Below, one piece after another: positions 26,549 through 34,886 of a stretch of 64,000 bases of DNA. The position numbers and the translations under genes were made by a program. The stretch's first letter is position 1. Every line of letters starts with the position of its first letter. The DNA is taken from NCBI GenBank assembly GCA_020248985.1, contig JADCGL010000015.1, forward strand, positions 85,035 to 149,034, given 5' to 3'. The notes beneath the pieces are model-generated. The model saw nothing but the letters and a program-made list of their open reading frames with translations, made no database searches and was not told the origin of the DNA. Source of the DNA: Telmatospirillum sp. GTDB taxonomy: Bacteria; Pseudomonadota; Alphaproteobacteria; CACIAM-22H2.

Positions 26549-27313
26549 ATGAAATGGGTCCGCGCCCGCCATGCGACACGCGAAATCTTCGGCACGCTCG
26601 AGGGCGACCGGCTGCTGGTCCATGGCGGCGACATGTTCGCCGCTGCAGCCCCCACGGGCGAAAGCCTCGCTGTGGCCGAGCTTGCGTTTCTGCCGCCGGT
26701 GCGGCCCCGCAAATTCATCGGCTTGTGGAACAATTTCCATGCGGCCGCGGCCAAAAACGGCTGGACCATCCCGGCCGAGCCGCTCTACTTCCTCAAAGCC
26801 GACAACGCGCTTGCCGCCCACCAAAGCGAGATCGCGATGCCCGGCGACGATATCGGGCGCATCTTCTACGAGGGCGAACTCGGAATCGTCATCGGGAAGA
26901 CGGCAAAAGCCGCCACGCCCGAACAGGCGGCAGCAGCGATCTTCGGCTACACCTGCGTCAACGACGTGACGGCGTTCGAACTGCTCACGCGCGACGCGAG
27001 CTTCGCGCAATGGACGCGCGCCAAGAGCTTCGACGGTTTCGGCCCGATCGGGCCAGCGGTCGCGACCGGCCTCGATGCGCAAGCGCTCGTCGTGCGCACG
27101 CGCGTCAATGGCCGCGAGCGCCAAAACTATCCGGTCGCCGATATGATCTTCAGCCCCGTCTCGCTGGTCGAGCGGATCAGCCGCGACATGACGCTCGAAC
27201 CCGGCGACGTGATCGCGTGCGGCACGTCGCTTGGCGCCCTGCCGGTCAAAGCCGGCACGCTCGTCGAGGTCGAGATCGACGGGATCGGCGTACTTGCCAA
27301 CCGCTTTGTGTGA
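26549..27313 (+). CDS. Fumarylacetoacetate hydrolase-family protein
   Basis: 254 residues. The FAH fold is shown by FIGLWNNFHAAAAKNG, the metal-binding FYEGELGIVIGK region with paired glutamates, YTCVNDVTAFELL and KSFDGFGPIGPAV. Members hydrolyse or isomerise 2-keto-acid intermediates of aromatic breakdown (fumarylpyruvate, HHDD isomerase) or decarboxylate oxaloacetate. The exact substrate is open and no aromatic pathway genes are adjacent. A GGGAG site precedes the ATG. It converges on a PAS-domain gene. Confidence 0.9.
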   Translation: MKWVRARHATREIFGTLEGDRLLVHGGDMFAAAAPTGESLAVAELAFLPPVRPRKFIGLWNNFHAAAAKNGWTIPAEPLYFLKADNALAAHQSEIAMPGDDIGRIFYEGELGIVIGKTAKAATPEQAAAAIFGYTCVNDVTAFELLTRDASFAQWTRAKSFDGFGPIGPAVATGLDAQALVVRTRVNGRERQNYPVADMIFSPVSLVERISRDMTLEPGDVIACGTSLGALPVKAGTLVEVEIDGIGVLANRFV

Positions 27314-27320
27314 GCAGGCC

Positions 27321-27806
27321 TCAGGGCCGGTAGTGGATCGCGATGATCAAATGCGTGACGCAGTCGCCGTCGCCCAGCGGCAAGAGCAGGCGCGACCAGC
27401 CGAACTCCGTGCCGCGATGGCGCGCGAGATCGGTGTGCAGATAGACCGGCGCCGAAGTCGCGATCGCCTTGCGATAGCCCGCAGCCGCCTTCGTGCCGAC
27501 ATCGGGAACCGTGCTCAGCACGTCCGACAGACGGCGTCCGGTATAGTCATGGCCGAGCCATGCCGCCACGGCCGATCCGAATATGCGGAACTTGAAATCG
27601 TCCCCGACGATTTCGAGCAGGTGCAGATAGCCGAGCCATGGCACGATATCTTCGAAGCGAAACAGCTCGCGCGGCGGCAATGGATTGGAGCCGCGCTTTT
27701 CGTTCCAGATCTCGGCCAGACGCAGCAGCGACGGCGGCGCGTCCGCCAACGGCAGCTCGATTTCGGCACCTTCATAGTCCGCGCGCAGCGTTTCGGGAAT
27801 GACCAT
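27321..27806 (-). CDS. PAS-domain (PAS_5 family) protein
   Basis: 161 residues, all one domain. LLRLAEIWNEKRGSNPLPPR leading into FEDIVPWLGYLHLLEIVGDD, then FKFRIFGSAVAAWLGHDYTG, is the pattern of the short alphaproteobacterial PAS_5 proteins. There is no output domain, membrane span or signal peptide. Function is unknown; members are common in Rhodospirillales in several copies. A second member lies at 58490-58972. It follows the cupin gene after about 70 bases and may be co-transcribed. Confidence 0.78.
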   Translation of the reverse strand: MVIPETLRADYEGAEIELPLADAPPSLLRLAEIWNEKRGSNPLPPRELFRFEDIVPWLGYLHLLEIVGDDFKFRIFGSAVAAWLGHDYTGRRLSDVLSTVPDVGTKAAAGYRKAIATSAPVYLHTDLARHRGTEFGWSRLLLPLGDGDCVTHLIIAIHYRP

Positions 27807-27874
27807 TGTACCGGGATGCCACAAAATGGTTAGGCGAAGGTTAACGCGGCATCGGGCAGTCCGGGTGGCCCCCG

Positions 27875-28399
27875 TCAGCGAATGAAACGATCGACATAGT
27901 CCGCCCCGAGGCCGATGGCGGCATAGTGCGCGCGGCATTTGTCGATGCGCGTGAACACGTCGTCGTAGCCGGTGTTCTTGCCGTCGGGATCGACATAGAT
28001 CATCGCGCCGTTGACCTGGAAAAACGTGATCATCTCGGGCACGTGCGCGTCGACGACCAGCGTGTGGGTCTCGCCGGGCGCTTCGTACACGTAGCCGCCT
28101 TCGCGCGCGATCCAATCGTGCTCGAGATAGCGCCACTCGCCCTTCAGCACGAAGCCGTGCACCGGCTGCGGATGGCGATGGCGCGACAGCACGCCCGATT
28201 TGCGCACGCGCAGGAGATTGGTCCAGTAGCCCGCCGACGCCGACAGCAGCAGCGGCCGGAAATCGACATTCGGCTCGAGCGGCACCCAGACGCGCTCGTC
28301 GGTCGGGATCGCGGGCGCGATCACGAGTTCCGGCGGCGAGTCCTTGGGCTGGGGATGGCGGTAGGGTTCCCATTTTTTGGCGATCGCGGCGTCGTCCAT
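27875..28399 (-). CDS. Cupin dioxygenase-like protein (DHAP dioxygenase type)
   Basis: 174 residues. A single cupin with the metal cluster RHRHPQPVHG, then VYEAPGETHTLVVD and a third region. This pattern resembles the 2,4'-dihydroxyacetophenone dioxygenase family, which cleaves a C-C bond using iron. It follows kdgK and an SDR in one operon, which suggests sugar-acid or keto-acid metabolism rather than aromatic breakdown; both readings are inference. The ATG at 28399 starts the conserved block. Confidence 0.75.
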   Translation of the reverse strand: MDDAAIAKKWEPYRHPQPKDSPPELVIAPAIPTDERVWVPLEPNVDFRPLLLSASAGYWTNLLRVRKSGVLSRHRHPQPVHGFVLKGEWRYLEHDWIAREGGYVYEAPGETHTLVVDAHVPEMITFFQVNGAMIYVDPDGKNTGYDDVFTRIDKCRAHYAAIGLGADYVDRFIR

Positions 28400-28419
28400 G
28401 TTCTTCGCTCCTCTTGGCC

Positions 28420-29130
28420 TCAGATGGCCGCATAGCCGCCATCGACGGGCAATACCGCACCGGTTACGAACCCGGCATCCTTCGACAGCAGAAACGCAAC
28501 CGGCCCGCCGAGCTCGGCGGGCTGGCCCCACCGCCCCATTGGCGTGCGCGCAAGAATTGGGGCGGCGCGCGCCGGATCGCCGACCAACGGCGCCGTGAGC
28601 TTCGTCTCGATCCAGCCGGGGGCGATCGCGTTGACGCGAATGCGCTCGGCCGCCCATGCGGCTGCAAGGCTCTTCGTCAACTGCACAATGCCGCCTTTGG
28701 AGGCCGAATAGCCGGGCACGTACGGCGAGCCGAAATAGCTCAGCATTGAGGCCGTATTGACGATGGCGCCGTGCCCGCGGGCAAGGGCTGCGCGTGCGGC
28801 CACGCAGCAGCGCATGGTGCCGACAAGATTGACCTCGAGCGTGCGGCGAAAGCCATCGACATCGAACTCAACACCGCCGCGCTGAATGGTGCCGGCGCAA
28901 TTGACGAGGCCTGTTAGTGCGTCGAAGCGGTCCAGCACGGCGGCGACGGCCGCATCGTCGGTCACGTCGAGCACGACAGCTTCGATGCCGGCTTGCGGTT
29001 CGAACGCGGCGATCTCGGCCGCCGATACGCCGGTCGCCGTCACGCTGTAGCCGAGCGTCGCAAGATGGCGCGCAATGCCGCCACCGATCCCGCTCGTCCC
29101 GCCGGTGACGACGACATGACGGCTGCTCAT
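28420..29130 (-). CDS. Short-chain dehydrogenase/reductase
   Basis: 236 residues of the classical SDR type. TGGTSGIGGG is the cofactor motif near the N-terminus, NCAG follows, NTASML carries the serine, and YSASKGG gives the catalytic Tyr and Lys. It ends with VTGAVLPVDGGYAAI. The ATG overlaps the kdgK stop (ATGA). With KDG kinase upstream, a role in oxidising or reducing a sugar acid is likely, but the substrate cannot be read. Confidence 0.9.
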   Translation of the reverse strand: MSSRHVVVTGGTSGIGGGIARHLATLGYSVTATGVSAAEIAAFEPQAGIEAVVLDVTDDAAVAAVLDRFDALTGLVNCAGTIQRGGVEFDVDGFRRTLEVNLVGTMRCCVAARAALARGHGAIVNTASMLSYFGSPYVPGYSASKGGIVQLTKSLAAAWAAERIRVNAIAPGWIETKLTAPLVGDPARAAPILARTPMGRWGQPAELGGPVAFLLSKDAGFVTGAVLPVDGGYAAI

Positions 29131-30056
29131 GCGGCCACGCGCGCGCGCGCAGCGGCGACTTCGGCCGCTGTCGGGATCGGGGCGACCGCACCATAGCCTT
29201 GCGTCGACAAAGCGGCGGCGACGGCCGCGTAGCGCGCGGCCTCGACCGGATCCGCACCGCGCGCGAGGCACGCCACGAAGGCACCGCCGAACGTGTCGCC
29301 GGCGCCGGTCGCGTCCACGGGCTTGCACGGGTGCGGCGCGATGCGCACACGGCTGCTCGGCAAGGCCAGCAGCGTGCCCTCGGCCCCGAGCTTGAGGGCG
29401 ACGATGCCGGGGCCTTTGGCGAGCAGCAGATCGGCGAGGCGCTCCGGGTCGCGCTCGTCGTAGATCGCGGCCACGTCGTCGTAGCTCGGCAGGCAGATGT
29501 CGCATAGGGAAACGGCCGCATCGATGGCGTTGCGCGCTTGCGCGAGCGGCCACAATTTCAAACGCAGGTTCGTATCGAACGAAACTTTGACGCCGGCCGC
29601 GCGTGCCGCCGCGATCGCGGCAAACCCGGCATCGTGCGCATTCTGCGAAATCGCCAGCGAAATCCCGGAGAGGTGAAAGATTTTTGCCGCCGCGATCGCA
29701 TCGCGCGGCAAGTCGGCGGCGGCGTAGCGGCTCGCAGCCGAGCCTTTGCGGAAGAACGAAAAATGGTGGCCTTCGGCGTCGTGCGTGACGAAATAGACGG
29801 CCGTGAAAGCCGCAGCGTCGGTCCGCACATGCGCGTCGTCCACGCCTTCTTGGCGCCACAGATCGCGCAGCATGCCGCCATAAATGTCGTCGCCCAACGC
29901 CGACACGTAGCCGACCGAGGCCCCCTGGCGGGCGGCTGCGATCGCGAAATTCGACGAGTCGCCGCCGAAGCCTTGCAGATAGGTGCGGCTGCCGGGCCCG
30001 CCGGTCTGGTTGAACTCGACCATCGGCTCGCCCATGGCAAGGATTTCACGCGCCAT
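29127..30056 (-). CDS. kdgK: 2-dehydro-3-deoxygluconokinase (PfkB family)
   Basis: 309 residues. The N-terminus ILAMGEPMVEFNQ and GFGGDSSNFAIAAARQG match KDG kinases, and DATGAGDTFGGAF contains the catalytic aspartate and anion hole. It would phosphorylate 2-keto-3-deoxygluconate to KDPG, feeding the Entner-Doudoroff route. A purine-rich AAGGAG element precedes the ATG at 30056. It heads a kdgK-SDR-cupin(-PAS) operon and diverges from ogt across 140 bases. Substrate specificity in the PfkB family is not absolute. Confidence 0.88.
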   Translation of the reverse strand: MAREILAMGEPMVEFNQTGGPGSRTYLQGFGGDSSNFAIAAARQGASVGYVSALGDDIYGGMLRDLWRQEGVDDAHVRTDAAAFTAVYFVTHDAEGHHFSFFRKGSAASRYAAADLPRDAIAAAKIFHLSGISLAISQNAHDAGFAAIAAARAAGVKVSFDTNLRLKLWPLAQARNAIDAAVSLCDICLPSYDDVAAIYDERDPERLADLLLAKGPGIVALKLGAEGTLLALPSSRVRIAPHPCKPVDATGAGDTFGGAFVACLARGADPVEAARYAAVAAALSTQGYGAVAPIPTAAEVAAARARVAA

Positions 30057-30196
30057 CCTGCTCCCCTTCGTCTCCTTTGTTGAGGTGCCAGTGTCGCGCG
30101 GTCGTGCGCGCGACGCAAGATCGCGGCAAGAAGCGGGTGGGTCACCACAGCCGCCCGCGTCATGTTCGCCTCTGCAACCGCAAACGGAGAAAGTCG

Positions 30197-30700
30197 ATGG
30201 CCCAAACGATACGCTACGCAACCGCCATGGCCGAAATCGGCCGCGTGCTGGTGGCTGCAACCGACGCAGGCCTGTGCTGGATCGCCCTCGGCGAAAGCGA
30301 CGAGGCGTTGCTCGCGGCCTTGTGCGCGCACTACCCGGCCGCACAATTGCGCTCCGCCGATGCGGAGTTTGCGGGATGGTTCGCCGCCGCCCTTGCCGCC
30401 CTCGACCAACCGCATGCCGCGTGCGACGCACCGTTGGTGCTTGCAGGCTCTGCCTTCCAGGAACAAGTCTGGCGGGCCTTGCGCGACATTCCGGCGGGGC
30501 AAACGACAAGCTACAGCCGCCTTGCGGCCAAGCTCGGCAAGCCGCAGGCGACGCGTGCGGTTGCCCATGCATGTGCCGCCAACCGGCTGGCGGTGCTTGT
30601 CCCCTGCCATCGCGTCGTCGCCGCAGACGGATCGCTTGCCGGCTATCGCTGGGGGCTGCAGCGCAAGAAGGCGCTGCTCGCCCGCGAGCGCGCGGCATGA
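30197..30700 (+). CDS. ogt: Methylated-DNA-protein cysteine methyltransferase
   Basis: 167 residues. The active-site motif VPCHRVV puts the acceptor cysteine at 137, and AFQEQVWRALRDIPAG and GKPQATRAVAHACAANR complete the family pattern. It removes O6-alkyl groups from guanine in a suicide reaction. There is no Ada regulatory domain. Its stop overlaps the ATG of the next gene (ATGA), making a repair-linked pair with a 2-oxoglutarate dioxygenase. Confidence 0.95.
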   Translation: MAQTIRYATAMAEIGRVLVAATDAGLCWIALGESDEALLAALCAHYPAAQLRSADAEFAGWFAAALAALDQPHAACDAPLVLAGSAFQEQVWRALRDIPAGQTTSYSRLAAKLGKPQATRAVAHACAANRLAVLVPCHRVVAADGSLAGYRWGLQRKKALLARERAA

Positions 30701-31389
30701 ACCTCGACACGCTGGATTGGACGGCCCTTGGCGCCGAACTCGACGCCAAGGGCTTTGCCGCCACTGCGCCGGTGCTGTCGGACGCGACGTGCCGAATGCT
30801 CGCCGCAAGCTACGACGACGCTTTGTTCCGCGCGACGATCGCGATGGCGCGGCACGGATTCGGACGCGGCGAATACCGCTATTTCGCCTATCCGCTGCCG
30901 GCGCTCGTCGCGGAAATTCGCGAGACCCTCTACGCGCGGCTCGCCCCCATCGCCAATGCGTGGCACGAAAAGCTCGGCAAGCCCGGGCGCTTTCCGGCGA
31001 CGCATGCGGCGTTTCTGGCTGCGTGCGCAGGCGCGGGCCAGAAACGGCCCACGCCCTTGCTGCTGCGCTATTGCACGGGTGACTACAACTGTATGCATCA
31101 GGATCTGTACGGTTCGGTGCACTTCCCGATCCAGGCGGCGTTTCTCTTGTCGAAGCCCGAGGCGGATTTTTCAGGCGGCGAATTCGTGCTCGTCGAACAG
31201 CGTCCGCGCCGGCAAAGCCGCGCGCATGTCGTCCCGCTGGCGCAAGGGGCGTGCGTGCTGTTTGCGGTCGACGAGCGCCCGGCGATGGGCACACGCGGCG
31301 TCTATCGCGTGAAGATGCGCCACGGTGTGGCCGAGATCCGCAGCGGCCAGCGCCACACGCTGGGCGCAATCCTGCACGACGCGGCGTGA
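30697..31389 (+). CDS. 2-oxoglutarate/Fe(II) oxygenase (COG3826 type)
   Basis: 230 residues. LLLRYCTGDYNCMHQDLYG gives the iron ligands His134 and Asp136, and a distal His (209 or 220) with nearby Arg completes the double-stranded beta-helix site. The pattern is that of the COG3826 group of prolyl-hydroxylase-like proteins, distinct from AlkB. It is translationally coupled to ogt, so a role in alkylation damage is an attractive inference but not demonstrated. It converges on selO with 4 bases between stops. Confidence 0.85.
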   Translation: MNLDTLDWTALGAELDAKGFAATAPVLSDATCRMLAASYDDALFRATIAMARHGFGRGEYRYFAYPLPALVAEIRETLYARLAPIANAWHEKLGKPGRFPATHAAFLAACAGAGQKRPTPLLLRYCTGDYNCMHQDLYGSVHFPIQAAFLLSKPEADFSGGEFVLVEQRPRRQSRAHVVPLAQGACVLFAVDERPAMGTRGVYRVKMRHGVAEIRSGQRHTLGAILHDAA

Positions 31390-31393
31390 GGCG

Positions 31394-32833
31394 TTATGTG
31401 CCGCAGAAGGTTGCTTCGACGATTTCGTGCGGCAGCGGCGGGGCCGCATAGCGTGCGGCATGGGCTTGCGGCGCATAAGGTGCCGTCACCGCGCCCAGCA
31501 AGGCATCGAGCGGTTCGAGATCGCCGTTGATCTCGGCCGCCGCCAGCGCTTCTTCGACGAGATGATTGCGCGGAATATAGAGCGGATTGACCGTATCCAT
31601 GCGCGCCGCAATTTCGGAAGGCACCTGCCCTTCGGCAGCAAGGCGCTTGCGCCACTCGGGCACCCACGCTTCGAGGCCCTCCGGAATCGGTCCGTCGCCG
31701 AGAAGGGCTGCCAGATGCCGGAAAGTCAGCGTGAAATCGGCTTTCTGGTTGGCCATCGCGGCCAAAAGCCCGTCGATCAACGACGCATCGTCGGGCTGCG
31801 CCGTTGCAAGCCCGATCTTGGCGCGCATGCGCGCGAGATAGGCGTCTTCGAAAATGCCGGAGAACGCGTCGATTGCGGCTTGGGCACTTGCGACGGCCGC
31901 GTCTTCGTCGTCGCCCAAGAGCGGCGCCAAAGCTTGTGCGAGCCGCGCCATATTCCAATGCGCGATGCGCGGCTGGTTGGCGTAGGCGTAGCGGCCCTGG
32001 TGGTCGATCGAGCTGAACACGGTCGCGGGATGGTACTCGTCCATGAAGGCGCAGGGGCCGTAATCGATCGTCTCGCCGGCGATCGACATATTGTCGGTGT
32101 TCATCACACCATGGATGAAGCCGACCGCCATCCAGCGCGCAATCAGATCGGCCGTGCGCGCAACGACACCATCCAAAAACGCGCGATAGGGCTGGGCGGC
32201 GTTCGCGGCTGCCGGGTCGTGGCGCTGGATCGCGTAGTCGGCGAGCGCTTTGACCGCCTCGCCGTCGCCGCGTGCGGCAAAATACTCGAATGTGCCGACG
32301 CGGATATGGCTTTTGGCCACGCGCGCGAGCACGGCCCCCGGCAGGATCTGTTCGCGGACCACGCGCTCGCCCGTTGCCACGGCCGCAAGCGTTCGCGTGG
32401 TGGGGATACCCAACGCCGCCATCGCTTCGCTGACCACATATTCGCGCAAGACCGGACCCATTGCGGCCCGCCCGTCGCCGCCGCGCGAATAAGGCGTGCG
32501 GCCCGAGCCTTTGAGATGCAAATCGTAGCGCTGCCCGTCGGGGTCGGTGAATTCGCCGACCAGCAGCGCGCGCCCGTCGCCGAGCTGCGGCGAGAAATGG
32601 CCAAACTGGTGGCCCGCATAGACGAGCGCGATCGAGGCGGCACCCTCGGGCATCGCGGCCCCTGCAAGCATCGCCACCCCTTCCACACTCGCAAGCCACT
32701 CGGGATCGAGCCCGAGTTGGCGCGCAAACGGCACGTTGAGGCGCAAGAGCTTGGGTGCCGCCACGCGCCCAGGCTCCATGCGCGTATAGAATCGGTCGGG
32801 CAATCGGGCGTAGCTGTTGTCGAAGATTAGCAT
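31394..32833 (-). CDS. selO: SelO/YdiU-family protein AMPylase
   Basis: 479 residues. SelO is a pseudokinase that transfers AMP from ATP to hydroxyl side chains, with redox-linked targets. Visible motifs are HLKGSGRTPYSRGGDGRAAM, LREYVVSEAMAALGIPTTR and HGVMNTDNMSIAGETIDYGP. The C-terminus ends Cys-Gly-Thr, so the selenocysteine of eukaryotic SelO is an ordinary cysteine here. Length is normal for the bacterial type. It diverges from the DUF1989 gene. Confidence 0.95.
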   Translation of the reverse strand: MLIFDNSYARLPDRFYTRMEPGRVAAPKLLRLNVPFARQLGLDPEWLASVEGVAMLAGAAMPEGAASIALVYAGHQFGHFSPQLGDGRALLVGEFTDPDGQRYDLHLKGSGRTPYSRGGDGRAAMGPVLREYVVSEAMAALGIPTTRTLAAVATGERVVREQILPGAVLARVAKSHIRVGTFEYFAARGDGEAVKALADYAIQRHDPAAANAAQPYRAFLDGVVARTADLIARWMAVGFIHGVMNTDNMSIAGETIDYGPCAFMDEYHPATVFSSIDHQGRYAYANQPRIAHWNMARLAQALAPLLGDDEDAAVASAQAAIDAFSGIFEDAYLARMRAKIGLATAQPDDASLIDGLLAAMANQKADFTLTFRHLAALLGDGPIPEGLEAWVPEWRKRLAAEGQVPSEIAARMDTVNPLYIPRNHLVEEALAAAEINGDLEPLDALLGAVTAPYAPQAHAARYAAPPLPHEIVEATFCGT

Positions 32834-32945
32834 CGGCGCGAGTTTGCCCGAGACGGCGGCAAAACGCCAAGAGGTCTTCTCGGCACTGCCTGCTTCAAAT
32901 GTTTGGGCCGGTCGGATAGTTTTGACGCTCTTCGCGAAAGGGCAA

Positions 32946-33812
32946 ATGATGCGAAACCCTCCCGAGACGCGCGCACCTGCCGACGCGGCCGCACGCCGCG
33001 CGGTCGCACCCGTCGTCTGCTACCCGGTGGAAGCGCTGCCGCAGCCCGACATGGCGCTTTATCGCGCGGCGCGCGCAACACTCGAGAGCGTCGAAACGCG
33101 CCGCATCGAGCCGCGGCAAGGCGGCTGCTTTAGAGTTCCGGCCGGCCATTTCTTCCGCATCCGCAGCGTCGAGGGGCCGCAGGTTGGCGATCTCAATCTG
33201 TGGAGTGCTGCCGACCTCGCCGAGCGCTTCTATTCCGGCAAGACTCGGGCGCTGCACGCCACGCATCTTTCAACCGGCGACCGGCTGTGGTCGTGCTTTC
33301 CCTATCTGCGCCCGATGGCCACGATCACGCACGACACGCTCGATTGGTACGGCGTGGACGAATATGGCGGGCGCATCCACGACGTGATCGGCACGCGCTG
33401 CGATCCCTACACGCACAATCTTCTGTCGGGCGGCGGCCAGTACCATCATTGCTGCCATTCCAATCTGAGCCGCGCGCTCGCCGCCGTGCTGCAAAAGCCT
33501 GCGCGCGACGTCGAAAACCACGTGCACGACGTTTTCAACGTGTTCATGTGCACGGGCTTCACGAAAGACACCGGCCAGTATTTCACCAAGGCGACGCCGG
33601 TGCAGCCCGGCGACTTCATCGAGTTTTTCGCCGAGATCGATCTGATCGGCGCCCTCTCGGCGTGCCCGGGCGGCGATTGTTCGACCGTGCAGGCCTGCGG
33701 CGAGGCTGCGTGCCATCCGCTCGAGGTGGAACTCCTGCGCCCGGCACCGGGCGCTTTGCGGGGCTGGATACCGCCTGCGGCAAACGGCTACGCGCGCACC
33801 CACGCGTCCTAG
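32946..33812 (+). CDS. DUF1989 (urea carboxylase-associated) family protein
   Basis: 288 residues, starting at the first of two adjacent ATG codons. The core carries GHFFRIRSVEGPQVGDLNLW, then TRCDPYTHNLLSGG and HHCCHSN, then ENHVHDVFNVFMCTGF and CPGGDCSTVQACG, with many Cys and His that could bind metal. The family is often found beside urea carboxylase or allophanate genes, but none is here. Function is unknown. The N-terminal 60 residues before the domain look disordered. Confidence 0.82.
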   Translation: MMRNPPETRAPADAAARRAVAPVVCYPVEALPQPDMALYRAARATLESVETRRIEPRQGGCFRVPAGHFFRIRSVEGPQVGDLNLWSAADLAERFYSGKTRALHATHLSTGDRLWSCFPYLRPMATITHDTLDWYGVDEYGGRIHDVIGTRCDPYTHNLLSGGGQYHHCCHSNLSRALAAVLQKPARDVENHVHDVFNVFMCTGFTKDTGQYFTKATPVQPGDFIEFFAEIDLIGALSACPGGDCSTVQACGEAACHPLEVELLRPAPGALRGWIPPAANGYARTHAS

Positions 33813-33907
33813 CCGTTTTGCGTCGCAATCTGGAAAGCGGCCTTGCGGGCCCGCGCACTTCCCGGCAGAGTTTCCGCCCCTAACTCTCCGAACGGAGGCC
33901 ACTGGCC

Positions 33908-34831
33908 ATGACGATCGAGATTCTTGAGAACGCCGCAGCGCCGGCGCAGGCAGCAATGCTGACGCAGGCCGACATCGACAGCCGCATTTTCGAGCTCTAC
34001 GACGAGTACTGCCATGGCGGCATCGACCGGCGCACCTTCCTGCAGCGCGCGGCGGTCGTGACGGTCGGCGGACTTGCGATGGCGCAGGCTTTGTTCCCGC
34101 GCTACGCCGACGCGCAGACGATCTCGTTCACCGATCCCCGCATCAAGGCGAGCTACGTGACCTATCCCTCGCCTGGCGGCTCGTCGGGCACGATGCGCGG
34201 CTATCTCGTGCAGCCCGCGGGCACGGGCCCCTTCCCGAGCGTGCTCGTAATCCACGAAAATCGCGGCCTCAATCCCTACATCGAAGACGTGGCGCGCCGT
34301 GCTGCGGCCGACGGGTTCCTGGCGCTGGCACCGGACGGGCTTTCGCCGGTCGGCGGCTATCCCGGCAACGACGACGACGGCCGCACGCTGCAGGCGAGCC
34401 TCGATCCCGCCAAGCTGCGCACCGACATGCTGAACAGTGCGCGCTTCGTGAAGGCGCATGCACTCTCGAACCGCAAGCTCGGCATTACCGGCTTCTGCTG
34501 GGGCGGCGGCACCACCAACTTCCTGGCCGCGACGATGGGGGCGGACGTGCAGGCGGCCATCCCCTATTACGGGGCGGCCCCCGAAACGTCGTCGGTCGCT
34601 TCGATCAAAGCGGCGGTCCAAGTGCACAATGCCGAGAACGATCCCGGGATCAACAATCTGTGGCCCGGCTACGAGACCGCGTTGAAGGCGGCGGGCGTGT
34701 CGTACGAGCACCATTCCTATCCGGGTACGATGCACGGCTTCCACAACAACTCCACGCCGCGCTTCAACGAGGCGATGGCGAAGCTCGCTTGGGACCGGAC
34801 CGTGGCGCATTTCAAGAAGCACCTGGCCTGA
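33908..34831 (+). CDS. Exported dienelactone hydrolase-family protein
   Basis: 307 residues. A twin-arginine type leader (DRRTFLQRAAVVTVGG, Arg41-Arg42) ends around RYADAQ. The hydrolase domain has the triad Cys197 (GFCWGGG), Asp245 (NAENDPGI) and His276 (GTMHGFHNN). Family members open enol-lactones; substrates of exported members are mostly unknown. GGAGG precedes the ATG with good spacing, and a strong intrinsic terminator follows, so it is a single-gene unit. Confidence 0.9.
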   Translation: MTIEILENAAAPAQAAMLTQADIDSRIFELYDEYCHGGIDRRTFLQRAAVVTVGGLAMAQALFPRYADAQTISFTDPRIKASYVTYPSPGGSSGTMRGYLVQPAGTGPFPSVLVIHENRGLNPYIEDVARRAAADGFLALAPDGLSPVGGYPGNDDDGRTLQASLDPAKLRTDMLNSARFVKAHALSNRKLGITGFCWGGGTTNFLAATMGADVQAAIPYYGAAPETSSVASIKAAVQVHNAENDPGINNLWPGYETALKAAGVSYEHHSYPGTMHGFHNNSTPRFNEAMAKLAWDRTVAHFKKHLA

Positions 34832-34856
34832 CGAAACGCCGGACGGCTTGATGACG

Positions 34857-34886
34857 GGGGAGCGCTGCGGCGCTCCCCTTTTTTTT
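34857..34886 (+). terminator. Intrinsic terminator of the dienelactone hydrolase gene
   Basis: GGGGAGCGC (34857-34865) pairs with GCGCTCCCC (34870-34878) around a 4-base loop, followed by eight T residues (34879-34886). It is the clearest terminator on the plus strand in this window. No A-run precedes the stem, so it should not work in the other direction. The T-tract ends at the first base of the convergent gene's stop codon. Confidence 0.93.

Noticed and set aside
31394..32833. Selenocysteine in SelO
   Set aside because: The C-terminus reads Cys-Gly-Thr with an ordinary TGT/TGC cysteine codon before the stop; there is no in-frame TGA at that position and no selenocysteine element was seen.
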